Assembly: GCF_024584705.1 (NCBI RefSeq)
Contig: NZ_CP097384.1
Span: forward strand, 1,736,001-1,800,000
DNA from: Blastopirellula sp. J2-11
Lineage (GTDB): Bacteria > Planctomycetota > Planctomycetia > Pirellulales > Pirellulaceae
DNA length: 64,000 nucleotides
Reading direction: 5' to 3'
Positions 18,250 through 28,167 of this stretch are shown here, piece after piece. Numbering within the stretch: the first letter of the stretch is position 1; each line of letters starts with the position of its first letter. Under the pieces are notes generated by a model, which saw nothing but the letters and a program-made list of their open reading frames with translations, was not told the origin of the DNA and did no database searches. The translations under genes and the position numbers were made by a program.

Positions 18250-19365
18250 ATGGAAGCCGTGTACGTGAAACCATTCTGGCTGCTTCTTTGGTGCGGCGTC
18301 CTCTGCATGTCGATGGGGGCTGGCTGTCCGGCGATGTTGCGGCCGATGCCGGTCAACAACGCACCGGTCGCGTTCGCCACGCAGCCGACGTTGGAGCAAA
18401 TCATCGCCCAGGTAAACGGCAACACGGCCCGCGTGCAAACCGCCGAAACAACCGGCGCGACGATCTCGCTGCATGGCTATCCAGTGATTCGCGCGAATAT
18501 CTCGATGGCGCCGCCGCTCAACTTTCGCTTGACCGGCGAAGCGGCTCTGATGGGACAGGTCCTCGACTTCGGCAGCAACAACGAAGAGTTCTGGGCATGG
18601 TCCACCGTCGGCGGTTGGCCGGGGTTGGTTTATTGCCGGCACGATCAGTATCAGTACAGCAACGCGCGGCAGTTGTTGCCGGTTGAACCGACCTGGATTT
18701 CGCAGGCGATGGGGCTGGTGATCTTTGAGCCCGGCGGCAATCATCAGGGGCCTTATCCCACGCCCGATGGAAACCTTGAAATACGAACGCAGATCAGCGG
18801 TCCCAGCGGGACGATCACCAAGTCGACGGTGATCGACAAAACCTATGGCTTTGTGCTGCAGCAGCATGTTTACGATCAGGCAGGTAACACGTTGGCGTCG
18901 GCCTTGGCTTCGGCCCATCGCTTTGATCCGACGACCGGCGTCTCGCTGCCGCATCGGATTGATCTGAAACTGCCGCCGGCCCAGATGGAGTTCACGATCA
19001 ACGTTTACGACTATCGAATCAATCAACCGCCGTCGTCGCCGAATGTCTTTATGAAGCCGCAACGCAGCGACGCGCGGTCGATCAACCTGGCCGATCCCAA
19101 TCTGCAAATGACGCCGACTGGGAACGCGCCGCCAGCCGGATCAGCAGGCGTGACGCCGGGTTACATCCCATCCAGCGGATATCCGGCGCAACCGCAGCCT
19201 GCCTATCAGGCCGCGCCGCAAACGCCCTATCCCGTGCAACCCTACAACACGATGGCTCCTCCAGCCAACGCGCCGGTCAACCAGATGCCGCCGCAGCCGA
19301 CCAATTATCTGCCGCAAGCGCAGTACGATACGCCGCGGATGCGTGGGTTTGACGTGCGGCGATAA
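18250..19365 (+). CDS. Putative exported lipoprotein, LolA-like fold possible
   Basis: A 371-residue exported protein. The N-terminus has a hydrophobic signal (FWLLLWCGVLCMSMGAGC) with a lipobox-like MGAGC, so lipidation is likely. The middle (about 50-280) has alternating strands with the order of outer-membrane lipoprotein carrier/sorting proteins of planctomycetes: an N-terminal helix (TLEQIIAQVNGN) and then beta-strands. The last 90 residues are low-complexity, rich in Pro, Gln, Ala and Tyr. The function is inferred from this pattern only. It follows the 161-residue gene by 18 bases. Confidence 0.75.
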   Translation: MEAVYVKPFWLLLWCGVLCMSMGAGCPAMLRPMPVNNAPVAFATQPTLEQIIAQVNGNTARVQTAETTGATISLHGYPVIRANISMAPPLNFRLTGEAALMGQVLDFGSNNEEFWAWSTVGGWPGLVYCRHDQYQYSNARQLLPVEPTWISQAMGLVIFEPGGNHQGPYPTPDGNLEIRTQISGPSGTITKSTVIDKTYGFVLQQHVYDQAGNTLASALASAHRFDPTTGVSLPHRIDLKLPPAQMEFTINVYDYRINQPPSSPNVFMKPQRSDARSINLADPNLQMTPTGNAPPAGSAGVTPGYIPSSGYPAQPQPAYQAAPQTPYPVQPYNTMAPPANAPVNQMPPQPTNYLPQAQYDTPRMRGFDVRR

Positions 19366-19374
19366 GGAGGAAGA

Positions 19375-19864
19375 TCAGCGTGACGAATTGGGGCGACCTG
19401 GATGAATGTTCCGCGGCTTGGCGTCGATGTAATGAATGCCGAATTGACGCAGTTGGGCGATCGCCATTTGCATGATGCCGAAGTCTTCTCCCAACTCTTC
19501 CCTTTGTCGCTCGATTTCATACTGATTGCGTCGGCCGGATAATCGGGGTGCTGGACATCCAGATAGCACTTGCCAAAATCCAAGAGATAGGGGGGAGTGA
19601 CGACGCTCATTTCGATGATGCGGAGCGATTCGTCAAAGCCACGCAGTAGAGGGATGGCGAAGATCCCAATTTGTTACATTCCAACTCTTGTAAGCGTTGG
19701 TAACATCCTAATTCGTTGTAGAATTGCTTTTCGCGATCGAACGCTTTGATAGCGGTTGTTTGGTGGGTCTTGTAGACAAGACCATCCGTTCCATCGCCGA
19801 GTTTTTTTTCAAGTTCCAGATCGTGTTGGCGAGCGTATCGCTGAATCACATCATCGAGGTTCAT
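19375..19864 (-). pseudogene. Frameshifted kinase-like gene
   Basis: Three minus-strand frames together make one protein. The first begins MNLDDVIQRYARQHDLELEK and has the ATP-loop-like KLGDGTDGLVYKT and AIKAF, ending in NKLG near 19665. The second frame continues with FAIPLLRGFDESLRIIEMSV and TPPYLLDFGKCYLDV to near 19530. The third holds REELGEDFGIMQMAIAQLRQ and FGIHYIDAKPRNIHP, a catalytic-loop-like segment. Two frameshifts are needed, so the gene is broken unless the read has errors. The family resembles small eukaryotic-like kinase/phosphotransferase proteins found singly in bacterial genomes. Confidence 0.75.
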
Positions 19865-20063
19865 GGCATTGAGTACCCTCAGAGCAGGCCTGAAGGTCAT
19901 TCCGCAACAGTCGAGATGTATCGGGACGTTCAAGGAATAAGCAAAGCAAGACGGCGCGTTTCCTTCTTCTAAGATTCGCGGCTGCAATCTAGCTTGGCGC
20001 TCGCCGCTCTATTATCCTGGAAGCAAGTTTACGACCTGCCAACTTTCTTCCGGAGTCCCGCTC

Positions 20064-20690
20064 ATGCCCCGCTTTTGCTTTTCGCTGCTGTTTGCAGCGC
20101 TCTCCGCCGCTTCGCTGCAGGCCGCTGACGCAACGTCGATCTTTGATGGCCAGACGTTGGAGGGTTGGGAAGGAAAAAGCGAATGGTTTCGGGTGGAAGA
20201 GGGAGCGGTTGTCGCCGGGTCGCTGAAGAAGGCGATTCCGAACAACGAGTTTCTTTGCACCAAAGAAGAGTACGGCGACTTTGAGTTGACCCTAGAGGCG
20301 AAGCTGGTTGGTCAGGGGACCAACGCCGGCGTGCAGTTTCGCAGCCAGCGGATTCCGAATCATCACGAGATGATCGGTTTCCAGTGCGACATGGGAAGCA
20401 CGCCGGCGCGATTGATTTGGGGGTCGCTGTATGACGAATCGCGCCGCAAGGTTTTTATGGCGGAAGGCCCGGCCGCCGAGGTCGCCAAAACGGTGAAGAG
20501 CGGCGAATGGAATCGTTTGAAGATTCGGTGCCAGGGCCCGAAGATTCAAATCTGGGTCAACGATTTGCAAACGGTCGACTACACCGAAGCGGATGGCGCG
20601 ATTGCCCGAACCGGGGTTATCGGTTTGCAGATTCACTCTGGGCCGGCGGCCGAAGCGTCGTATCGCAAGTTGCAATTGAAAAAGCTATGA
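20064..20690 (+). CDS. DUF1080 (3-keto-disaccharide hydrolase-like) protein
   Basis: An exported protein of 208 residues with a cleavable signal peptide (cleavage likely after SLQA, residue 20). One DUF1080 domain fills the rest: SIFDGQTLEGWEG at the start, then NAGVQFRSQRI, WNRLKIRCQG and GVIGLQIHSGP, all typical landmarks. Members are concanavalin-like sandwich proteins, and some hydrolyse 3-keto-glycosides in the periplasm. Planctomycetes carry many. GGAG precedes the ATG at good spacing. The stop codon overlaps the start of the following HAD gene as ATGA, so the two are translationally coupled, though I see no functional link between them. Confidence 0.88.
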   Translation: MPRFCFSLLFAALSAASLQAADATSIFDGQTLEGWEGKSEWFRVEEGAVVAGSLKKAIPNNEFLCTKEEYGDFELTLEAKLVGQGTNAGVQFRSQRIPNHHEMIGFQCDMGSTPARLIWGSLYDESRRKVFMAEGPAAEVAKTVKSGEWNRLKIRCQGPKIQIWVNDLQTVDYTEADGAIARTGVIGLQIHSGPAAEASYRKLQLKKL

Positions 20691-21313
20691 GCTCGCAGCC
20701 GATCGAGTTTTTCTATTTCGATCTGGGGAACGTCCTCTTGTATTTCGATCATGACCGGGCCTGTCGGCAGATGGCCCAGGTCGCCGATGCGCCGGTCGAG
20801 CAGGTGCGCGACGTTGTCTTCTTTAGCGGCATGCAGATTCGCTACGAAACCGGCGAGATCGACACCGCCGAGTTTCACGCCTACTTCTGCCAGCAAACAG
20901 GCCGCTCGCCGATCCAGGACGAGTTGGCCTTGGCGGCGAGCGACATCTTTGAGCTCAATCACCCGGTGATCGAAATCGCCGAGGCGCTGCATGAGCAAGG
21001 GCGCCGCTTGGGGATCTTGTCGAACACGTGTGCGTGTCACTGGGATTTTTGCATCGCCGGGCGTTATCCGTTTTTGCACCAGTGCTTTGAACAATACGTG
21101 TTGAGCTATGAAGCGAAGTCGATGAAGCCTGACGCTGGGATCTATCAAGCGGCGATCGAGCAAGCAGGAGTCGCGCCGGCGTCGATCTTCTTTGTCGACG
21201 ATCGACCCGAGAACGTCGCAGGCGCTCGGGAGTACGGATTAGACGCGGTGCTGTTTATCGGCGCTGATCGACTGCGAGAAGATCTGGCTGCCCGTGGTAT
21301 TTTGGCCGGTTAG
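20687..21313 (+). CDS. HAD-superfamily hydrolase
   Basis: A cytoplasmic phosphatase-like protein of 208 residues. Motif I reads FDLGNVL, where the usual second aspartate (DxD) is replaced by Gly-Asn as in the YihX/epoxide-hydrolase-like branch. Motif II is LSNT, the lysine lies in SMKPD and the metal site is VDDRPEN. A helical cap lies between motifs I and II, the subclass I arrangement. The start is the ATG overlapping the DUF1080 stop; longer in-frame extensions lie inside that gene and are not credible. The substrate is unknown, possibly a sugar phosphate or nucleotide. Confidence 0.88.
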   Translation: MSSQPIEFFYFDLGNVLLYFDHDRACRQMAQVADAPVEQVRDVVFFSGMQIRYETGEIDTAEFHAYFCQQTGRSPIQDELALAASDIFELNHPVIEIAEALHEQGRRLGILSNTCACHWDFCIAGRYPFLHQCFEQYVLSYEAKSMKPDAGIYQAAIEQAGVAPASIFFVDDRPENVAGAREYGLDAVLFIGADRLREDLAARGILAG

Positions 21314-21546
21314 CGCGATTGTGACGGCCGTAACGACTGAAAGGTGAGTTTGGGCCTGTTATAAGGGCGTCCGTCTAGCGGAAAATGGAATTTTCGTCCG
21401 TTTCGCCGCCGCGCCTCAAATCGTTCCCTACTCTTTCATGTCTTGTCCACAGGGGAAATCCGTCGCAGGGACGGTCACAAGGGCAGGCGAACGCGATCTG
21501 GCGGCCGGGATGTCAGAATCGAAATTCTCGGGAGCGTAGGACCGGA

Positions 21547-21963
21547 ATGAACAAAAAAGTTTTGCATGTCGATGACGATCCGCAGATCCTGCGCCTGGTT
21601 GGGCGGCAGTTGTCGAGTGCTGGATATGACGTCATTTCTCTGGAGCAACCGGAGAAAGCGATGAAAGTATTGCTCGACAGTTCGATTCGCGTGTGCATCC
21701 TCGATATCGAGATGCCGCGGATTAACGGACTCGAATTGCTGCAGGACATCAAGCAATACGATGGAGGCATTCAAGTCGTCATGCTGACCGGCCTGGTGAC
21801 GTTGTCGACCGTACTGGATTCGATGCGTTTTGGAGCGGAGTCTTGCTTATTTAAGCCTGTTGAAAAGTTCGATACGCTCAAAGAAGTGCTCGAAGCGGCC
21901 TTTGAAAAACAGTTGCGTTGGTGGAACGCATTGCATGAACTGAAACAGCGGCAACTGACCTAA
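21547..21963 (+). CDS. CheY-like single-domain response regulator
   Basis: A 138-residue receiver domain with no output domain. The acidic pair is D10/D11 (HVDDD), the phosphoacceptor D53 (ILDIEMP), the switch threonine T81 (MLTG) and the lysine K103 (FKPVEK). A short charged C-terminal tail follows. I chose the ATG at 21547 because the product then begins directly at the receiver fold and AGGA lies a few bases upstream; an upstream in-frame ATG adds 54 residues without domain character. It lies 46 bases before a CheA-like kinase and is most likely its partner. Confidence 0.9.
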   Translation: MNKKVLHVDDDPQILRLVGRQLSSAGYDVISLEQPEKAMKVLLDSSIRVCILDIEMPRINGLELLQDIKQYDGGIQVVMLTGLVTLSTVLDSMRFGAESCLFKPVEKFDTLKEVLEAAFEKQLRWWNALHELKQRQLT

Positions 21964-22009
21964 ACACAATCCCTGATGCGCGGGCAGCGCAGCGGCAAAT
22001 TGAGTCATC

Positions 22010-24193
22010 ATGAGCGAACACGACGCCAATAACGAACTGCTAGCGGGATTCATCGATGAATCGGTGCATGCCATTCAGGATTTGCCGGCACTACTGAACG
22101 CTTTCAAATCGGATTCGAACAACTCCGAAGCGGTCCATTCGGTATTTCGAACCGTCCATTCGATCAAAGGCAACGCCGGCTTCTTCGGCCTCACGGCGAT
22201 CAAGAAGTTCGCACACTCGTTGGAAAACGCGCTCGACGAAGTACGCAACCAAAAGACGCCGCTGACCGAAGACCTCTGTCGTGCGCTGATTGAAGGGATC
22301 GATTCGCTCGACCAATTGCTGCATGCGGTAGAAAATCAAACGCACGAAGAAACTTTGAGCGAAGCGGACCTAAAGCTGTTGGAGCAGGTCGCCGTACTCT
22401 CGAAAACAAAAGGCGCCGATGAAGACGCCGCCGGCGACGCGTTGATCGCCGATTTGCTGGAGATGGCCGACGAAATGACGGCGGCCGGATTTCCGGAATC
22501 GCTTCACTGGGCCGAACGGATTCGGGAATTGGGGCAGCTCTCGGCGCCCTCTGAGCTAATAAAACAGATCGCTGCGCCTGCGGAATTGCTTCCCCTAGAA
22601 TTCGTGCTCGGCGGCGTCGAATTAACGCGTTCGGTTCGCAAGCTGATCGAATTGTTCGTCCAGGGCGAAACCGAACCGTTTGACGACGATTGTTCGACCG
22701 CTCTGATGGAATCGCTGTCCGAATTGAAGTTGTGTGCTCGCAACGCATCGGAATCGGCGTTGCAATCGACGCTCGAAGACGCTAGTCGTAACTTCAAAGC
22801 AATTTATGACAGCGGTATCGGCGTCGACGGAATGCTGCTCAGCATCATTTGGGAACAGCTGTCGCCGGTGCTGGAATCGCTGAAGCCGCAAGCGCCGGCA
22901 GAGCCTGAAACGCCGCCGCCGGCGGAAGGTCCGATCGCCAAATCGCAGGAAAGCGATGTCGACGACGACTCCGCTCAGAAGAAAGACGCCAACGCAAAGA
23001 AGACCCGCTTCCTGCGCGTCAACGAAGAAAGTATCGATAACTTTTTGGATGACGTTTCTAGCCTGTTTATCACCTGTGAACGGTTGAAAGACATTCAAAG
23101 TCGGATGACGAGTTCTCGCGAGCTCCGCGAACTGGTCGAAGAGCTGCGGCAAGTTAACATCTCGTTCAATCTGCAAGCCAACCGTTTGCAAAAGAGCGTC
23201 GTTTCGCTGCGACGCGTACCGATTCGCGGCATGTTCTCCAAGTTCCCGCGGATGGCCCGCACTTTAGCCAACAGCTTAGAGAAGAAACTGGACGTTCATC
23301 TCGCCGGCGAAGACTTGGAAGTCGACAAGTCGCTGCTGGAAGAACTGGATGCGCCGCTCACGCACATGATTCGAAATGTCGCCGATCACGCGTTGGAATT
23401 GCCTGCCGATCGCACGGCTCGTGGTTTAAATGAAGTAGGCAACTTGTGGCTGTCGGCCGAGATGACCCGTACGCACGTATTGATTTCGATTCGCGACGAC
23501 GGCCGCGGAATTGATCCTGATCGTTTGCGTCGCAAAGCGGTTCAAAGCGGCGCGATCACCGAGTCGCAAGCCGAGCGAATGCCGGATCAAGAAGCGATCG
23601 AACTCATCTTCCATCCAGGACTATCAACGGCCGAACAAGTGACCGAGATCTCGGGACGCGGCGTCGGCATGGATGTGGTCCGCACCATGGTGCAAGAGAA
23701 CGGCGGCGAGATCCGCGTCGAGTCGACCTTGGGCGTCGGAACAAACTTTACGATTGAGATTCCGATTCGCCAGGCCGTGTTGGTGATTGATGGGCTGTTA
23801 ATCCACGAAGGCGAAGAACGCTTCGTCGTGCCGTTCGACGCCGTTCGTGAAGTGCTTGATCTGCCGTACGAAGAGCTGAAAACCGCCGGCGGAGCTCCGG
23901 TTGTCACGCTTCGCGGCACGACCTATGCAGCGGTTTCGCTTGCCGAAATGCTCGACATTCCCCGCGATTCGAAACAGAAGAGCGATCGACTGTCGGCGGT
24001 GTTGATGACCAGCAAGCAAGGGGACGTCTGTCTGATGATCGATCAGGTGGTTGGCAAACGAAAAGTGGTGGTCAACAGTCTGCAGGACATTCTGCCAGAT
24101 GTCCGCGCGATTGGCGGCGTCGCCCAACTCGGCGGCGGCGAACTAGCGTTGGTCTTGTCCTCCAACGAGATTATTCGTTCTTTGAAGCGATGA
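22010..24193 (+). CDS. CheA-like hybrid histidine kinase
   Basis: A 727-residue chemotaxis-type histidine kinase. The N-terminal Hpt domain carries the phosphorylatable H50 (TVHSIKGNAGF). A Glu/Pro-rich linker leads to a dimerisation helix pair (about 340-410) and an HATPase domain with N-box APLTHMIRNVADHA, G1 DDGRGID and G2 GRGVGMDVV. A C-terminal CheW-like domain (about 590-725) starts near PIRQAVLVIDGLL. It lacks an obvious CheY-binding P2 module. No receptor, CheW, CheR or CheB gene lies nearby, so it may control something other than swimming. It is probably co-transcribed with the CheY-like gene 46 bases upstream. Confidence 0.92.
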   Translation: MSEHDANNELLAGFIDESVHAIQDLPALLNAFKSDSNNSEAVHSVFRTVHSIKGNAGFFGLTAIKKFAHSLENALDEVRNQKTPLTEDLCRALIEGIDSLDQLLHAVENQTHEETLSEADLKLLEQVAVLSKTKGADEDAAGDALIADLLEMADEMTAAGFPESLHWAERIRELGQLSAPSELIKQIAAPAELLPLEFVLGGVELTRSVRKLIELFVQGETEPFDDDCSTALMESLSELKLCARNASESALQSTLEDASRNFKAIYDSGIGVDGMLLSIIWEQLSPVLESLKPQAPAEPETPPPAEGPIAKSQESDVDDDSAQKKDANAKKTRFLRVNEESIDNFLDDVSSLFITCERLKDIQSRMTSSRELRELVEELRQVNISFNLQANRLQKSVVSLRRVPIRGMFSKFPRMARTLANSLEKKLDVHLAGEDLEVDKSLLEELDAPLTHMIRNVADHALELPADRTARGLNEVGNLWLSAEMTRTHVLISIRDDGRGIDPDRLRRKAVQSGAITESQAERMPDQEAIELIFHPGLSTAEQVTEISGRGVGMDVVRTMVQENGGEIRVESTLGVGTNFTIEIPIRQAVLVIDGLLIHEGEERFVVPFDAVREVLDLPYEELKTAGGAPVVTLRGTTYAAVSLAEMLDIPRDSKQKSDRLSAVLMTSKQGDVCLMIDQVVGKRKVVVNSLQDILPDVRAIGGVAQLGGGELALVLSSNEIIRSLKR

Positions 24194-24239
24194 TTTCTGC
24201 ATGCGGCGCACGGCGCTTGGATGCGTTCCAGAGGAGCGC

Positions 24240-24273
24240 AAAAAGAGGCCGCCAGCATTTTCACGCTGGCGGC
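24240..24273 (-). terminator. Intrinsic terminator after xylA
   Basis: On the minus strand, GCCGCCAGC pairs perfectly with GCTGGCGGC around an eight-base loop, followed by CTCTTTTTG. It lies 32 bases after the xylA stop. Because cheA converges here, the hairpin may also stop plus-strand transcription, though without a T-run on that side. Confidence 0.8.
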
Positions 24274-24304
24274 GATTTCCCTGCTCGATGGTTGCAGCGA
24301 CGGT

Positions 24305-25615
24305 CTACATATAGCGGTTGAACAAGTTCTCGAGAAACTCTTGACGACCGCTGACGTTGGCCGCGGCTTCCCCCTTGGCCAGCATATATTTTTCCAACGA
24401 CTTCAGGTCGTGCTTACCGGCTTCGATCTCGGCGCCGACGCCGCTGTCCCAGCTGCCGTAGCGAGCCTTAGTGAACTTGTCGAATTCGCCGTCCGCCCGA
24501 ATTGCGGCGGCGACTTTCAGCCCCTTGGCGAACGCGTCCATGCCGCCGATATGAGCATAGAAGAGATCGATCGGCTCAAAGCTTTCGCGCCGCACTTTGG
24601 CGTCGAAGTTGACGCCGCCAGCGCCGAGGCCGCCATACTTCAGGATGGACAGCATCACTTCGGTCGTCAGATAGTAGTTGGTTGGGAATTGGTCGGTGTC
24701 CCAGCCCAACAGCAGGTCGCCGGTGTTGGCGTCGATCGAACCGAGGATGCCGTTCATACCGGCGTATTCCAACTCGTGCTGCATCGTATGCGAAGCGAGC
24801 GTCGCGTGGTTGGTTTCCAGGTTAAGCTTGAAGTGCTTGTCCAGATCATATGACTTGAGGAAGGCCAGGCAGTTGGCCGAATCGAAGTCGTATTGATGCT
24901 TGGTCGGCTCTTTCGGCTTCGGCTCGATGAGGAACTGTCCTGTGAAGCCGATCTCTTTAGCGTAGTCGACCGCCAAGTGAAAGAACTTCGCCAGGTGATC
25001 CAGCTCTCGCTTCATGTCGGTGTTCAGCAGGTTTTGATAACCTTCACGACCGCCCCAGAAGACATAGTTTTCGCCCCCCAGTTCCTTGGTTACTTCCAAA
25101 CATTTTTTCACTTGCGAAGCGCCAAAGGCGAAGGCGTCGGCATTGCAACTGGTCGCGGCGCCGTGCATGAAACGGGGATGGCTGAAGAGGTTGGCGGTTC
25201 CCCATAACAACTTAATGCCGGTCCGCTCTTGCTCGGATTTCAAGGCCGCGGCGACGGCGTCAAAGATCTTGTTGGTTTCGCTCAGCGAAGCGCCTTCTGG
25301 CGAGACGTCGCGATCATGGAACGCGTAGTAGGGGGCCCCTAGTTTCTCAATAAACTCAAAGGCGACGCTAACGCGTTTGACGGCGTTCTCTTCTGAGTTA
25401 GTGCCGTCATCCCAGGGGCGCACTGCTGTGCCGGGACCAAACGGATCGGCGCCGGAGCCGCGGAACGTGTGCCAATAGACAACGCTAAACCGCATGTGAT
25501 CGCGCATCGTTTTGCCTTCGACCACTTCGTCTGGATTGTACCAGCGAAAGGCCAGCGGGTTCTTCGAATCGGGACCTTCGTATTGAATCTTGTCGACTTC
25601 GGGAAACGCTGCCAT
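24305..25615 (-). CDS. xylA: Xylose isomerase
   Basis: This enzyme converts D-xylose to D-xylulose (and glucose to fructose) in the cytoplasm. At 436 residues it is a class II enzyme. Visible landmarks are the N-terminal [29 protein letters not shown] with the catalytic His region, [10 protein letters not shown], the metal-binding region [18 protein letters not shown] and [12 protein letters not shown], and the late [11 protein letters not shown]. The start is the ATG at 25615. No xylulokinase or transporter lies beside it, so it seems to be a single gene, ended by the terminator at 24240-24273. Confidence 0.96.
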   Translation of the reverse strand: MAAFPEVDKIQYEGPDSKNPLAFRWYNPDEVVEGKTMRDHMRFSVVYWHTFRGSGADPFGPGTAVRPWDDGTNSEENAVKRVSVAFEFIEKLGAPYYAFHDRDVSPEGASLSETNKIFDAVAAALKSEQERTGIKLLWGTANLFSHPRFMHGAATSCNADAFAFGASQVKKCLEVTKELGGENYVFWGGREGYQNLLNTDMKRELDHLAKFFHLAVDYAKEIGFTGQFLIEPKPKEPTKHQYDFDSANCLAFLKSYDLDKHFKLNLETNHATLASHTMQHELEYAGMNGILGSIDANTGDLLLGWDTDQFPTNYYLTTEVMLSILKYGGLGAGGVNFDAKVRRESFEPIDLFYAHIGGMDAFAKGLKVAAAIRADGEFDKFTKARYGSWDSGVGAEIEAGKHDLKSLEKYMLAKGEAAANVSGRQEFLENLFNRYM

Positions 25616-25820
25616 GACGGTTCTTTGCTGGGGATGGAGTGGCTGGGAAGAAAGTTCTGCGTATCGAAAACGGCGAATTCGCAGTCCCTCTCATTCGGTC
25701 AAATCAATAGCGAGAAAGTGAGCATCATAAAGCGCGGACTAGCGGCGTTCAACCGACAGGAATTTCGTCGACCGTAGATATTTTTCAATCGGGCGCCGAT
25801 TTGTTACATGTTGAGTTTGC

Positions 25821-26642
25821 TTACGTACGCGAGCTGCGAGACGAAAACTTCGCCTGCAACCAATCTCCCCATTCTGGAGAAATTTGGGCAACGGCGAATA
25901 GCACGCGCGCCTTCCAGGGCACAACAAGCTCGGCCTGACGACTTTCGCATCCCTTCAAGATCGCCGTCGCTAATTGAGCGGGATCGATCGCTTTCAGTCT
26001 GACGCCGGCGCCAGGCTGGCGCGTTTCGGCAGGCAAGTCGCTGGCCTGATCGTCATAGCGTGCGCCCGCATCGTTGCGCGCGATCGGACCGGGGCAAACC
26101 AGCAGGATGTGAACCCCAGTGTCGGCCAGTTCCAGCCGAAGTTGCTGGGTAAAACCGGCCAATGCAAATTTGGTGGTCGCGTAGGGACCTATAAAGCGAG
26201 CGGCGCTTTTGGAGGCCAACGAACCGATATTGACGATGTGTCCTTTGCGCTGCGTGATCAAGGGAGCAAAGGCTTGGACGCAACGAATAGCCGTCATCAC
26301 GTTCAGTTCCCACTGGCGGCGAAAGTCGGCCAGTTGCGTCTCCAGCAGCTTCCCACGCGACGAGATCCCAACATTGTTGACTAGCAAATCAAGTCGACCG
26401 TAACGCGACTCGATTTCTTTCTCGAGACGTTTCACGTCGTCATCGGACGTCACATCCGCCGCGATGGGGATCGCTGCGCCGGAGAGCCCTTTCAGCGACT
26501 CGGCGGCGGCGGCCAGATCGGCTGGATCGCGAGCGGTTAAGATGACCGTCGCTCCTTGACGGGCGAGTTGTCGCGCGATCGCGAGTCCCAGCCCGCGCGA
26601 AGCGCCGGTCACCAGCGCAACTTTTTCGTTCCAGTAGGTCAT
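25821..26642 (-). CDS. SDR-family oxidoreductase
   Basis: A 273-residue short-chain dehydrogenase/reductase. The nucleotide site TGASRGLG is at about 13-20, NNVG at about 91-94, the catalytic Ser in the IGSLASKSA region, and Tyr-Lys as YATTK. A hydrophobic C-terminal part (LVVPWKARVLFAVAQ) resembles membrane-associated members of the family. The ATG at 26642 starts the protein exactly at its first strand; an upstream in-frame start would run through the neighbour's terminator and is not credible. It lies downstream of the Gfo/Idh oxidoreductase on the same strand but beyond that terminator. The substrate is unknown. Confidence 0.9.
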   Translation of the reverse strand: MTYWNEKVALVTGASRGLGLAIARQLARQGATVILTARDPADLAAAAESLKGLSGAAIPIAADVTSDDDVKRLEKEIESRYGRLDLLVNNVGISSRGKLLETQLADFRRQWELNVMTAIRCVQAFAPLITQRKGHIVNIGSLASKSAARFIGPYATTKFALAGFTQQLRLELADTGVHILLVCPGPIARNDAGARYDDQASDLPAETRQPGAGVRLKAIDPAQLATAILKGCESRQAELVVPWKARVLFAVAQISPEWGDWLQAKFSSRSSRT

Positions 26643-26694
26643 CCGGCCGCTGTTTCGCCAAGGGAGAAAAGAGAAATCCTTCGCGATGATAACG

Positions 26695-26728
26695 AAAAAG
26701 CCTCGGCAGGCAATTGCCCAACCGAGGC
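26695..26728 (-). terminator. Intrinsic terminator after the Gfo/Idh gene
   Basis: On the minus strand, GCCTCGG pairs with CCGAGGC, with the inner arms extended by an AATT-centred palindrome (GGGCAATTGCC), and five T follow. It lies 33 bases after the oxidoreductase stop and separates it from the SDR gene. Confidence 0.8.
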
Positions 26729-26760
26729 CCGGGGTGTTGCGAGAACGGGGCGTTCTCTCA

Positions 26761-28167
26761 CTACGCAGTGACTTCGTATCCTTTGCGGGCTTCGCGGGAC
26801 AACCAGCGGTTGGCGTCGTCGTCGCCGACAATTTGCTCTGATTCTTCGTCCCATTTCACGGTGCGATCCAGACGCAACGCGATGTTGGCCAGATGGCAGG
26901 TCGTCATCGCGCGATGGTGCGAGTAGACGTCGGAGATCGGGTCTTTCCGCAGTTTGACGCATTCAAAGAAGTTCGCCATGTGAGCGTTGCCGCCCGCCGG
27001 GGTCATCCCTTTGTAAATCTTTTGAATCGCGTCTTCGGGCAGCGGATTGTCTTTCAATTCTTCGACCGGAGCGCCAGCCAGCTTGCCGCGGTTGACCATG
27101 AAGCGGCCTTTGGTTCCCTCGAAGAGGATGCCGTTACCAAAACCGAGGTCGTTGCATTCGTCGCGAATGTTGACTTCGATATCGCCGGGGTACATCGCAC
27201 GGACATGGAACTTGGTCGCCGTGTTGTAGCGATCGTCTTGCGTCGGCATGCCGTCCTGGAAAGGAGTCGGAAACTCGACCATGATCGGTTCGAGACTAAC
27301 CGGACCGCCGACATTTTGTTGATCGAGACCCCATTGGGCGATGTCGATGTGATGGGCGCCCCAGTCGGTCATTTTGCCGCCAGAGTATTCGTACCACCAG
27401 CGGAATTCGTAATGACAACGGGAATTGCCGTTTCCTTTTCCCTTGAAGCGGTAGTCAACGAGCGGCGCCTGACCGAGCCACATTTCCCAGTTGAGCTGTT
27501 TCGGCACTTCGGCGACTGGAATCGGGCCGCTGTCGGGAGAGCCGCCGATCGCGACGTGCACCTTTTGAATGTCGCCGATGCGACCTTGATTGATCAGTGC
27601 GATCGCTTTCAGGAAGAGCTGTCCCATTTCGCTGCGTTGTTGGGTGCCGACCTGGAAAACGCGGCCGGTCTCTTTGGCGACCTTGCAGATCTTCTTGCCT
27701 TCGTCAATCGTCAGCGTCAGCGGCTTTTCGCAGTAGACGTCTTTGCCGGCTTTCATCGCTTCGATCGCGATTTTCGAGTGCCAGTGATCGGGCGTGACGA
27801 TCGTCACGATATCCACATCTTTGCGGTCCAAGACCTTGCGATAATCTTCGACGACGTCGACTTTTCGCTCGCGCCCTTTTTGCTTGTTGGCGTCTTCGCA
27901 ACGCTTGCGTCCTTGCTCGGCGTGATTGGAGTCGACATCGCAGACGATCGCGACATCTCCCAATTTCATCGCGTTCGGACCGACGGCGCCCCATCGCGAT
28001 CCGGTGCCGATGCAGCCGACAATCAGGCGATCATTCGCGGACTCGTTTTTCAACTCGTCCGCTTGGACGTTTGCGCCAGAAAAATAGTAGGGAACTGCGA
28101 CGCCGGCGGCGGCGATAGCGCCGGTTTTCAGAAACTGGCGGCGGTCGGAATGATTCGCTTGACTCAC
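26761..28167 (-). CDS. Gfo/Idh/MocA oxidoreductase, TAT-exported
   Basis: A 468-residue sugar-type NAD(P)-dependent oxidoreductase. The N-terminus has a twin-arginine signal ([18 protein letters not shown]), so it is probably exported folded. The Rossmann domain begins at [11 protein letters not shown], with IVTPDHWH and the conserved EKPLTLT. The C-terminal domain contains [12 protein letters not shown] and a C-terminal segment with [16 protein letters not shown]. This form is greatly expanded in planctomycetes. The substrate cannot be deduced. The gene stands alone and is ended by its own terminator. Confidence 0.92.
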   Translation of the reverse strand: MSQANHSDRRQFLKTGAIAAAGVAVPYYFSGANVQADELKNESANDRLIVGCIGTGSRWGAVGPNAMKLGDVAIVCDVDSNHAEQGRKRCEDANKQKGRERKVDVVEDYRKVLDRKDVDIVTIVTPDHWHSKIAIEAMKAGKDVYCEKPLTLTIDEGKKICKVAKETGRVFQVGTQQRSEMGQLFLKAIALINQGRIGDIQKVHVAIGGSPDSGPIPVAEVPKQLNWEMWLGQAPLVDYRFKGKGNGNSRCHYEFRWWYEYSGGKMTDWGAHHIDIAQWGLDQQNVGGPVSLEPIMVEFPTPFQDGMPTQDDRYNTATKFHVRAMYPGDIEVNIRDECNDLGFGNGILFEGTKGRFMVNRGKLAGAPVEELKDNPLPEDAIQKIYKGMTPAGGNAHMANFFECVKLRKDPISDVYSHHRAMTTCHLANIALRLDRTVKWDEESEQIVGDDDANRWLSREARKGYEVTA

